Of a stretch of DNA of 7,968 nt, positions 1-5,067 are shown piece by piece. How positions within the stretch are numbered: position 1 is the stretch's first letter; each line of letters begins with the position of its first letter. Source of the DNA: an uncultured Clostridia bacterium (GTDB taxonomy: Bacteria > Bacillota > Clostridia > Oscillospirales > QAKW01); contig CALXGU010000066.1 of NCBI GenBank assembly GCA_944387905.1, positions 1 to 7,968 on the forward strand, given 5' to 3'. A program made the position numbers and the translations under genes. Under the pieces are notes generated by a model. The model searched no databases. It was not told where the DNA came from and was given only the letters and a program-made list of their open reading frames with translations.

Positions 1-131
1 TTCAGTCCTTTTTCCAAAAACCAGTTGTAAGAATCCTTTTGAATGGCTATCAAATTAGGCATTTCCAGGATTTCATTGATTTTAGAAAAACTCATTCTCT
101 CGTTTTTGCCCAAAACCTTTAATTTCGGCAT
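1..131 (-). CDS. rpoB: DNA-directed RNA polymerase subunit beta, N-terminal fragment (runs off window)
   Basis: The first 43 codons of the RNA polymerase beta subunit, the catalytic core of transcription, reading leftwards out of the window. The translated piece carries the family's N-terminal signature: ERMSFSKINEILEMPNLI (residues 11-28) followed by IQKDSYNWFLEKGL (30-43), which matches the usual R-M-S-F, P-N-L-I and Q-K-x-S-Y-x-W-F spacing. The start at 131 (MPKLKVLGK) gives the usual short stretch before the GK-x-x-RMSF motif. An in-frame ATG at 140 is possible, but the GGAG upstream is only 2 nt from it and 11 nt from the ATG at 131. No rplJ/rplL lies directly upstream. Instead there is mscS on the same strand, a terminator, and then a dedicated promoter at 272-300. 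Identity is secure although only the N-terminus is present. Confidence 0.93.
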   Translation of the reverse strand, partial: MPKLKVLGKNERMSFSKINEILEMPNLIAIQKDSYNWFLEKGL

Positions 132-187
132 AAATACCATCACTCCGTCCCTTTTATTTATAACAAAGTTGATTACACCTTTAAGTA

Positions 188-253
188 GGCTGAATATAGC
201 ATAAAAAACCCGCTTTCGACACAAAAATATGCCATAAAAAGGTATAATCAGCC
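188..253 (-). promoter_or_regulatory. Nested stem-loop in the rpoB 5' leader
   Basis: Between the predicted start site (~265) and the rpoB start codon, the transcript can form an outer stem of 11 pairs with one mismatch (188-198 with 243-253). It encloses an inner 5-pair stem (199-203 with 228-232) with a large loop and a 10-nt bulge. The arms are GGCTGAATATA and TATAATCAGCC on the plus strand. It could be a regulatory leader for rpoB. The stem is AU-rich and no known riboswitch or ribosomal-protein leader was recognised, so the function is inferred only. Confidence 0.35.
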
Positions 254-255
254 AT

Positions 256-282
256 TATGATACAGTATAGTATTGTATCATA
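256..282. promoter_or_regulatory. Palindrome over the rpoB -10 and start site (operator-like)
   Basis: Two perfect 9-bp arms, TATGATACA (256-264) and TGTATCATA (274-282), are separated by 9 nt. The right arm covers the -10 hexamer (272-277) and the left arm covers the predicted transcription start (~265). The geometry is that of a repressor site, but no protein is known from the sequence to bind it. Confidence 0.4.
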
Positions 283-300
283 GCCATTTCAATGTGTCAA
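272..300 (-). promoter_or_regulatory. Sigma-A-type promoter of rpoB
   Basis: On the minus strand there is a perfect TTGACA (-35, plus-strand 295-300), a 17-nt spacer and TACAAT (-10, 272-277). It lies downstream of the mscS terminator and about 130 nt before the rpoB start, so rpoB appears to be transcribed from its own promoter. Confidence 0.85.
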
Positions 301-345
301 GTGATTTTATTAATTAATATAAATGTTTTGTTTTTAAATTATAAA

Positions 346-369
346 AGACCTGCCGACTCAAGCAGGTCT
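346..369 (-). terminator. Rho-independent terminator after mscS
   Basis: An 8-bp perfect stem (AGACCTGC/GCAGGTCT) with an 8-nt loop lies 18 nt past the mscS stop. On the minus strand it is followed by TTTTATAATTT. It separates mscS from the rpoB promoter. The U-tract is interrupted, so efficiency is uncertain. Confidence 0.75.
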
Positions 370-387
370 ATTTATTTTATCGCTTTT

Positions 388-1197
388 TTACTTTGTATGG
401 ATATCAAGCTGCGGGAATGGTATTTCTATACCGTTTTTATCAAAAGCTTTTTTTACGGCGCTCTGAATGTCATAATTAACCGTCCAATAATTCTCTGATG
501 AGCACCATACACGCAGCACAAATTCCAAGGCACTGTCCTTTTGAGTACTCAACGCCGCAAAAGGCGCAGGCTCTTTATGCACAAGTTCATTACTTTGCGC
601 AACATCTGTCAATATGCTTATAACAGTATCGATATCGCTGCTGTACGATGCTGTGAAAACAAAATCCACTCTGCGCGTTTTATTGGCAGAAAAATTTGTT
701 ATTGATGTACCGGTAAGCTGACCGTTAGGGACTGTAATAAGGCGATTGTCAGGCGTACATAACTTTGTGTAAAAAACTGTGATATCCGTCACTGTACCGC
801 CGCCTGAGGATATTTCTATATAGTCTCCTATCTTAAACGGTTTGAATATTAAAATCATTACCCCGCCCGCAAGGTTGGATAGCGCGCCCTGAAGAGCAAG
901 GCCGATAGCGACACCGGCGCTGGCAAGCAGCGTTACAAAAGATGTCATAGGAACGCCAACAATAGATGCCGCTGTCATAAACAAAAGAACGTACATCAGT
1001 ATTTTTAAAAAACTGGCAAGAAATCTGCCCAGACTTTCATCAATTTTGCCGTACAGCCGGCTTTTAGTCAAACGCTTGATAAGCCATTGTATCAACAATA
1101 CACCAACAGACAAAATAGTTATACATATAGCGAGGCGCATTAGGAATTCAAAAGTAGCGTCGCCGAATTTTTTCAGCTGTTCAAATAAAAAATCCAT
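388..1197 (-). CDS. mscS: Small-conductance mechanosensitive channel, MscS family
   Basis: A membrane channel that opens under membrane tension to release solutes during hypo-osmotic shock. The 269 residues match the compact MscS form: three hydrophobic helices (about 20-40, 60-82 and 84-118), then the beta domain and C-terminal domain. The pore helix TM3 is clear, with the glycine/alanine-rich GVAIGLALQGALSNLAGGV (95-113) and the characteristic FKPFKIGDYIE (118-128). VPNGQL (156-161) and ITNFS (166-170) are typical of the beta domain. The start is supported by GAGAGGAA 5-6 nt upstream. A strong promoter lies at 1228-1255 and a terminator follows, so it is probably monocistronic. It is divergent from the tRNA genes. 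Family assignment is firm; the exact subgroup (MscS versus YnaI- or YkuT-like) was not resolved. Confidence 0.94.
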   Translation of the reverse strand: MDFLFEQLKKFGDATFEFLMRLAICITILSVGVLLIQWLIKRLTKSRLYGKIDESLGRFLASFLKILMYVLLFMTAASIVGVPMTSFVTLLASAGVAIGLALQGALSNLAGGVMILIFKPFKIGDYIEISSGGGTVTDITVFYTKLCTPDNRLITVPNGQLTGTSITNFSANKTRRVDFVFTASYSSDIDTVISILTDVAQSNELVHKEPAPFAALSTQKDSALEFVLRVWCSSENYWTVNYDIQSAVKKAFDKNGIEIPFPQLDIHTK

Positions 1198-1227
1198 TTC
1201 AGTTCCTCTCTTTATTCTGTTATATAT

Positions 1228-1255
1228 ATTATAATATTATTAAACGGTTTGTCAA
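1228..1255 (-). promoter_or_regulatory. Promoter of mscS
   Basis: The minus strand shows a perfect TTGACA (plus-strand 1250-1255), a 16-nt spacer and a perfect TATAAT (1228-1233), about 30 nt before the mscS start codon. Confidence 0.8.
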
Positions 1256-1295
1256 CTATAACCGCCGGCTCCGATAAAAAAACTAAAAAAAAGTG

Positions 1296-1324
1296 TTGAC
1301 AAAAAGGCTTATAACAGATATAAT
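1296..1324 (+). promoter_or_regulatory. Promoter of the tRNA-Thr/tRNA-Tyr unit
   Basis: Perfect TTGACA (1296-1301), a 17-nt spacer and perfect TATAAT (1319-1324), placing the start site close to 1331, just before the tRNA-Thr. Such full-consensus promoters are usual for stable RNA genes. Confidence 0.88.
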
Positions 1325-1338
1325 TATTTTCGTTATCC

Positions 1339-1413
1339 GCTGGTGTGGCTCAATGGCAGAGCAGCTGATTTGTAATCAGCAGGTTGATGGTTCGACTCCG
1401 TTCACCAGCTCCA
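1339..1413 (+). tRNA. tRNA-Thr (anticodon TGT)
   Basis: A full cloverleaf can be drawn. The acceptor GCTGGTG (1339-1345) pairs with CACCAGC (1403-1409), the discriminator is T1410 and CCA is encoded at 1411-1413. The anticodon stem GCTGA/TCAGC (1364-1368 and 1376-1380) closes the 7-nt loop TTTGTAA, with anticodon TGT at 1371-1373, which reads ACA threonine codons. The T-loop GGTTCGACTCC is canonical. It is the first gene of a two-tRNA transcript. Confidence 0.97.
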
Positions 1414-1419
1414 TAACCT

Positions 1420-1504
1420 GGGAGTGTTCCCGAGCGGCCAAAGGGGGCAGACTGTAAATCTGTTGCTATCAGCTACGGTGGTTCGAATCCACCCGCTCCC
1501 ACCA
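1420..1504 (+). tRNA. tRNA-Tyr (anticodon GTA)
   Basis: An 85-nt class II tRNA with the long variable arm expected for tyrosine. The acceptor GGGAGTG (1420-1426) pairs with CGCTCCC (1494-1500, one G-U pair), and ACCA follows at 1501-1504. The anticodon loop CTGTAAA (1452-1458) carries GTA at 1454-1456. The T-arm GGTGGTTCGAATCCACC is canonical. It starts 6 nt after the tRNA-Thr CCA end, so both are cut from one precursor. Confidence 0.97.
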
Positions 1505-1545
1505 AGTCGGAGCAAAGTTTACTTTGCTCCGACTTATTCTTTTGT
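1505..1545 (+). terminator. Rho-independent terminator of the tRNA operon
   Basis: A perfect 13-bp stem, AGTCGGAGCAAAG (1505-1517) with CTTTGCTCCGACT (1522-1534), has a TTTA loop and is followed by TATTCTTTT. The stem begins on the base right after the tRNA-Tyr CCA end. Confidence 0.9.
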
Positions 1546-2044
1546 GGCAGTAAACAAGCCATCCGCCCGCTTTCTTTTTCCTCTTTTTTGCATAAAGTCA
1601 CACTCGGCATAGCTGTTCAGTCGCAAGTGTTTTCACGACGGCTCGCTGTATCTGCCTGCTTTTTGCAAGTCGCGAGAGTTCAACTGCCTCCTAAGTAAGA
1701 CTTAAAATATCTTTTTTATGCGGATTTTACAGCCTGAGTCTTGACGCATTTCGTGTTTGGGCTCTTTTCTTTTATATTTGAGTGAGAGCCAACAACTTGG
1801 CCTCCGCTAAAAACGATCATCACAGACACAACAACGCCGGACCGGATTCGTTCTGGAATCAGCGCTATTTTTATACCTTTTTATCCCAAAGCAAACTGAA
1901 TATATATTTTTTATAATCCTTAGACATATTGAATCCATGCTCATTTGTGCTGAGCCATCTTATTATAACATACGTTTTTAGAGTTTCTTTTCTGCACTTT
2001 TTTATATTTATCGGATTCGACATTTTATTTATAGTTCTATATAT
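1546..2044. other. Gene-poor intergenic stretch after the tRNA operon
   Basis: No convincing gene was found. Positions 1546-1870 are visibly GC-richer than the flanks and lack a start with a ribosome binding site; open stretches on either strand look accidental. From 1871 to 2023 on the minus strand an ATG-initiated 50-residue frame (MSNPINIKKC... ending SLLWDKKV) is protein-like. It has no Shine-Dalgarno sequence and no recognised relative, so it is not called as a gene. A -35/-10 pair (TTAACT, 17 nt, TATAAT; plus-strand 2043-2071) does precede it on the minus strand. Confidence 0.5.
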
Positions 2045-2045
2045 T
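2017..2045 (+). promoter_or_regulatory. Possible promoter of a short transcription unit
   Basis: TCGACA (2017-2022), a 17-nt spacer and TATATT (2040-2045) precede a ribosome-binding-site-like AAAAGGA (2077-2083) and a terminator at 2212-2250. The AT-rich context makes chance matches likely, and an opposing minus-strand promoter candidate overlaps (2043-2071). Confidence 0.35.
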
Positions 2046-2051
2046 ATAATT

Positions 2052-2250
2052 ATCACATATCATTAAGTTAAAATATAAAAGGATTATATTAAATGAAAAA
2101 TCAACTTTGATAAGCATATTTTTTTCACTGTGTATTTCATTTTCAGGAGTTTTAAGCTTATATTGTTTCTGGAACTACTTTGTTATCGTTTTGAAAATTA
2201 TTTACCACAAAAAAGAGTCCGTACTCAGATACATACGGACTTTTTAATTT
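2052..2250 (+). other. Candidate short transcription unit (small RNA or small membrane peptide)
   Basis: A stretch of about 200 nt is bounded by a promoter-like pair and a strong terminator. Inside it, AAAAGGA is followed after 9 nt by ATG (2093), giving a 5-codon frame M-K-N-Q-L that stops at TGA (2108-2110). An overlapping +2 frame starting at TTG 2107 runs 46 codons to TAA 2245-2247. It is strongly hydrophobic early on (ISIFFSLCISFSGVLSLYCF), then positively charged (HKKESVLRYIRTF), and ends inside the terminator. This could be a frameshifted small membrane-protein gene, a type I toxin-like peptide, or a non-coding RNA. No family was recognised. Confidence 0.3.
2212..2250 (+). terminator. 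Rho-independent terminator (probably bidirectional)
   Basis: An 8-bp perfect stem, AGTCCGTA (2216-2223) with TACGGACT (2234-2241), has a 10-nt loop and is followed by TTTTAATTTT. A-rich sequence on the left gives a T-run in the other direction. It ends nothing that is clearly annotated upstream, which is the main hint of a short transcript there. Confidence 0.8.
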
Positions 2251-2278
2251 TGCAGGTTATAATAGATTTATAGGATTT

Positions 2279-2303
2279 TTTATTAAAATCACTTTTTAAT
2301 AAA
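2279..2303. repeat. AT-only inverted repeat upstream of the tetR-like gene
   Basis: The arms TTTATTAAAA (2279-2288) and TTTTAATAAA (2294-2303) are separated by TCACT, and one further T-A pair extends the stem. It is made only of A and T, so chance origin is plausible. Confidence 0.35.
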
Positions 2304-2314
2304 ATAAATTATAT

Positions 2315-2332
2315 ATATAAATTGATTTATAT
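2315..2332. promoter_or_regulatory. Operator-like palindrome at the first tetR promoter
   Basis: ATATAAAT and ATTTATAT form 8-bp arms around a 2-nt centre. The site overlaps the -35 hexamer (2322-2327) of the promoter driving the regulator at 2383. TetR-type proteins often bind such sites in their own promoters. Low sequence complexity limits confidence. Confidence 0.35.
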
Positions 2333-2350
2333 TTCGATATATATTATAAT
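2322..2350 (+). promoter_or_regulatory. Promoter of the first TetR-type regulator
   Basis: TTGATT (2322-2327), a 17-nt spacer and perfect TATAAT (2345-2350), followed about 20 nt later by AGGAG (2372-2376) and the GTG start at 2383. Confidence 0.65.
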
Positions 2351-2382
2351 TTGATATACTTTTAAAATAACAGGAGCTCAAA

Positions 2383-2883
2383 GTGAAAGAATTAAAAGGA
2401 AGTCCAACACGAAGAACAGAATTTTTGGAAATTTGTTTTAATACTTTTTGTGAAAACGGTCTGGAAAACACAGGATTAAAAAAATTAGCAGACGCTTGCG
2501 GCGTGACCAACGGCAATCTGATTTACTATTTTGAAAGTAAGGATAATATAGTAATACAATCCACAGCATATTGTATGGCAAAAGTAGAAGACGACTTTAT
2601 GGCTATGGCACCTACAGATTTTGCTGACATTGAACGCTTTCTGCAGGAAATGCCGTATTTGACTGCTAAGCTCCATGGTAAAAAATATCGATTTATGTAT
2701 CAGGTATATGCAAGTCCCAAATACCGTGATTACGGCAAGGAATTCTTTAAAGGCGTTAATGTCCGATACAAAAAATACTCAGAACTGCTGTCATCAAAGC
2801 TTAACATGCCAGCAGGTTTTATTCGCGGCATGATTTATCTTTTTGTTCGCGCATGTGTACATTATGCTTTATTCGATGATTAA
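2383..2883 (+). CDS. TetR/AcrR family transcriptional regulator, C-terminally truncated by an in-frame stop
   Basis: A DNA-binding repressor-type protein of 166 residues. The N-terminal TetR helix-turn-helix is clear: RTEFLEICFNTFCENGLENT (11-30), then LKKLADACGVTNGNLIYYFESKDNI (32-56), the usual G-V-x-x-G-x-L-Y-Y-F-x-S-K signature. The rest is a helical ligand/dimer domain. It starts at GTG with AGGAG 6 nt upstream. The family is usually about 190-200 residues. After the TAA at 2881-2883 the same frame continues for 26 codons (EYLNLQLNAIRTSLKAVAE...) to TAA at 2962-2964, giving an expected 193. The last helix therefore seems to have been lost by a nonsense change (or a sequencing error), and the protein may be non-functional. 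It faces the MATE pump gene convergently. Its target is unknown; autoregulation through the palindrome at 2315-2332 is a guess. Confidence 0.85.
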   Translation: MKELKGSPTRRTEFLEICFNTFCENGLENTGLKKLADACGVTNGNLIYYFESKDNIVIQSTAYCMAKVEDDFMAMAPTDFADIERFLQEMPYLTAKLHGKKYRFMYQVYASPKYRDYGKEFFKGVNVRYKKYSELLSSKLNMPAGFIRGMIYLFVRACVHYALFDD

Positions 2884-2964
2884 GAATATCTGAATTTACA
2901 GCTAAACGCGATCCGCACTTCCTTGAAAGCTGTTGCAGAGACCGGAACTGATTATTGCCAGTAA
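2884..2964 (+). pseudogene. Severed 3' end of the TetR-type gene
   Basis: This is 26 codons in frame with the regulator upstream, then TAA at 2962-2964. The translation begins EYLNLQLNAIRTSLKAVAE, an amphipathic helix of the kind that closes TetR proteins. It has no start codon of its own, so it would be translated only by readthrough of the TAA at 2881. Confidence 0.6.
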
Positions 2965-3017
2965 TACAAAACTTATCTAAAACTTAAATCAATAATAAAT
3001 AACTTTTACAGTCAGAG

Positions 3018-3054
3018 AAGCCGAACAGATCTATGTTCGGCTTAAGATCTTTTT
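3018..3054 (+). terminator. Hairpin between convergent tetR-like and MATE genes
   Basis: A perfect 10-bp stem, AAGCCGAACA (3018-3027) with TGTTCGGCTT (3034-3043), has a 6-nt loop. On the plus strand, TCTTTTT follows after a 5-nt gap. The right arm overlaps the MATE stop codon (3042-3044). It may stop transcripts from both sides, but the T-run is set back, and on the minus strand there is no clear one. Confidence 0.55.
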
Positions 3055-4427
3055 GGCTTAGAGAGATCATTTATTCGTTCAGCAGAAGATAAACTTTTCC
3101 AAAAAGGTATAAACAGCATTATAGCTGTAGTCATTGCACATACGTCTGCGATAGGTGTCGCCCAAACTATGCCGTTTACTCCTATTATACTGTTGAGCAA
3201 AAACATAAAAGGAATATCTAAACCGCCTTTACGCATAAATGATAAAACTGTGGGCATTGCTTTCTTGCCGACAGACTGGAAAGCAGTAATTGCCAGCATT
3301 GTAACTGAGATACAGGGTCCTGTAATACATATTATACGCTGAAACAGTTGTCCGTAGCTCACAGTCTGAGCATCGTTTATAAATGCCCTTACGATTGCTC
3401 CTGCGCAAGTAAATAAGAATATCGTACTTACTATTGAAGTCGAGAAACTCAGCAAAAAATCTATTTTAAGAGCCGACTTCATACGCCGATAATTACGGCA
3501 GGAATAATTATACGCGATAAGCGGCAAAACTCCTTGAGACATGCCGGTAGCTATTGCAAAAGAAAGCATATCCACCTTTTTTGCGACACCTACTCCGGCT
3601 ATTGCAGCATTGGAATAACCCGACATCAATTTATTTATAGTAACATTGGACAACACTCCCATAAAATTCATAAGACAGCTGGGGAACCCCACCAATAATA
3701 CTTCTTTTGCTATACCATTTTTATAATTGTAATATTTAAAACAAAATGAAATTTTAGTTGTCTTTTGTTTTTTGATCAAAAGTAAAATAAAATAGCAAAC
3801 AGCTATCACATTAGAGATCATTGTTGCGATTGCAGCCCCTACGATCTCTAATTTAAACACAAAAATAAAAATCGGATCGAAAATTATATTCAGCACTCCG
3901 CCCAGCGCTACACCAATACTTGCCTGTGATGAATGTCCCTCTGCCCGCACCAAATGTGCAAGTACTTGATTTAACACTGTCGGCACAGATCCCACTGTAA
4001 TAGTCCAGAATAAATATTGACTGCAAAACTTATATGTATCTGCATCAGCTCCTACTACAGGAAGTATCACGGATCGCATCAGTGTTATGCCAATGCCGTA
4101 AATCAATGAAATAGCGATTGCCGTCCAGATGCTGAACGATACAGTTTGTCTTGCTTTTTCATCATTTCCTATCCCTAAACTGCGTGCCGTCAAACTGGCT
4201 CCGCCGATCCCGAACAGATTTGCAAGTCCTGTCAAAAAAATGAACATTGGCATACATAATGAAACCGCGGCTACTTGATTACGATCGCCTATTTGTCCGA
4301 TAAAAAAAGTGTCGGCCATATTATAAATCACTGTAATCAATTGACTTATTACTGTAGGAATAACAAGTGACAGCACAGCTCGCCCGATGGGTGCATCTTT
4401 AAATAAGTATTCCTCTGTTGTTTTCAT
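3042..4427 (-). CDS. MATE family efflux transporter (MepA/DinF-like)
   Basis: An inner-membrane antiporter of 461 residues that exports drugs or other cationic compounds in exchange for H+ or Na+. The two MatE repeats are visible, each of about six helices. Family marks in repeat 1 are NMADTFFIGQIGD (36-48), LFGIGGASLTARSLG (71-85), RAEGHSSQA (161-169) and LNIIFDPIFIF (179-189), typical of the MepA-like branch. Repeat 2 has SNVTINKL (260-267) and MSQGVLPLIAYNY (296-308). The start at 4427 was chosen because AGGAG lies 6 nt upstream; a longer frame to 4472 would run inside the preceding regulator gene. Its ATG overlaps the TGA of that regulator (ATGA), implying translational coupling and joint control. 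The substrate cannot be read from sequence. MATE pumps next to TetR genes commonly answer to toxic compounds. Confidence 0.94.
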   Translation of the reverse strand: MKTTEEYLFKDAPIGRAVLSLVIPTVISQLITVIYNMADTFFIGQIGDRNQVAAVSLCMPMFIFLTGLANLFGIGGASLTARSLGIGNDEKARQTVSFSIWTAIAISLIYGIGITLMRSVILPVVGADADTYKFCSQYLFWTITVGSVPTVLNQVLAHLVRAEGHSSQASIGVALGGVLNIIFDPIFIFVFKLEIVGAAIATMISNVIAVCYFILLLIKKQKTTKISFCFKYYNYKNGIAKEVLLVGFPSCLMNFMGVLSNVTINKLMSGYSNAAIAGVGVAKKVDMLSFAIATGMSQGVLPLIAYNYSCRNYRRMKSALKIDFLLSFSTSIVSTIFLFTCAGAIVRAFINDAQTVSYGQLFQRIICITGPCISVTMLAITAFQSVGKKAMPTVLSFMRKGGLDIPFMFLLNSIIGVNGIVWATPIADVCAMTTAIMLFIPFWKSLSSAERINDLSKPKRS

Positions 4428-5005
4428 TGTATGCTCCTGCCCCCTGTCCGTCTTAATCCGTCTGCTACACATTGGACCGCCATTTGAAAACTCTTATCTG
4501 TATCAACCGGATAGTGAGAAAAACCTCCGGCCTGTTCGTGTAACGCAAAGCCGCTCATAAAAGCCCGCAACACCCTTTGCCAATGAAATTGCTGCGTATC
4601 TGACAGTCCGTATTCAGACAGCAGCTTTATTAACGGCGAGATCAGTTTACTCATTTCCATATTAAAGTCCGGATCATCCCATTTGGAAAATGATATAATC
4701 ATTAAGTACAACTGATAATGTTTCTTTGCAAAATCCCGATATGCAAGTGCCAGAGCATAAAGTGCTTCTTCTCCGTGTTTGTCTGCAACAGCATTATTTT
4801 CCTGTTTTGCAAGTCTGCCTGCAGCCTGTTTCACAACAAGATCCATCAAGTGGTCTATACTTTCCACATGATTATACAATGAAGCTGTTTTTACATGCAG
4901 CTGTCGTGCAAGCTTGCCCATTGAAAATTGAGCAACGCTTTTTTCTTCTATCAAAGCTGTTGCTGCATTAACAACTATGTCTGTTGACAGACCTTTTCTC
5001 GACAT
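4424..5005 (-). CDS. TetR/AcrR family regulator with WHG-type C-terminal domain, operonic with the MATE pump
   Basis: A 193-residue, full-length TetR-family repressor. The N-terminal helix-turn-helix covers about residues 8-52, with MGKLARQLHVKTASLYNHVESIDHL (29-53). The C-terminal part resembles the WHG domain (TetR_C_33): YRDFAKKHYQLYLMII (89-104), then RVLRAFMSGFALHEQAGGF (144-162), and a closing S-F-x-x-A-V segment (172-177). The start at 5005 has GGAGG 6 nt upstream. It is the first gene of a two-gene operon, with its TGA overlapping the MATE ATG. A consensus promoter (5039-5067) and a 17-bp palindrome just after its -10 (5020-5036) suggest that it represses itself and the pump, with release by a pump substrate. 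That regulatory loop is inference from layout; the family call is firm. Confidence 0.93.
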   Translation of the reverse strand: MSRKGLSTDIVVNAATALIEEKSVAQFSMGKLARQLHVKTASLYNHVESIDHLMDLVVKQAAGRLAKQENNAVADKHGEEALYALALAYRDFAKKHYQLYLMIISFSKWDDPDFNMEMSKLISPLIKLLSEYGLSDTQQFHWQRVLRAFMSGFALHEQAGGFSHYPVDTDKSFQMAVQCVADGLRRTGGRSIQ

Positions 5006-5019
5006 TTTACGCCTCCGCT

Positions 5020-5036
5020 AACTAATAGTGTTAGTT
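5020..5036. promoter_or_regulatory. Operator-like palindrome of the tetR-MATE operon
   Basis: AACTAA (5020-5025) and TTAGTT (5031-5036) are 6-bp arms around TAGTG. It lies 2 bp beyond the -10 (5039-5044) and covers the predicted start site (~5032), a classic position for a TetR-type repressor. Confidence 0.65.
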
Positions 5037-5038
5037 TT

Positions 5039-5067
5039 ATTTTATTATATCTGTTTTACCTTGTCAA
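5039..5067 (-). promoter_or_regulatory. Promoter of the tetR-MATE operon
   Basis: The minus strand has a perfect TTGACA (plus-strand 5062-5067), a 17-nt spacer and TAAAAT (5039-5044), followed by the operator-like palindrome and the GGAGG site. Confidence 0.8.

Noticed and set aside
1424..1612. A 62-codon plus-strand open frame starting in the tRNA-Tyr gene
   Set aside because: It reads through the tRNA and its terminator hairpin and has no ribosome binding site; it is a shadow of the RNA gene.
1595..1690. A minus-strand open stretch reading like AVELSRLAKSRQIQRAVVKT
   Set aside because: No start codon with a ribosome binding site, and a stop follows near the tRNA terminator. It more likely reflects the base composition of the GC-richer block.
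1700..1840. A minus-strand stretch with SHSNIK and PNTK pieces faintly recalling ribosomal protein L28
   Set aside because: The match is short, lacks the L28 cysteine and C-terminal motifs and a start with a ribosome binding site, and runs into stops; it is probably chance.
4428..4472. A 15-codon N-terminal extension of the MATE protein
   Set aside because: The ATG at 4472 has no good ribosome binding site and lies inside the regulator gene. The ATG at 4427 has AGGAG at 6 nt and the typical MATE N-terminus.
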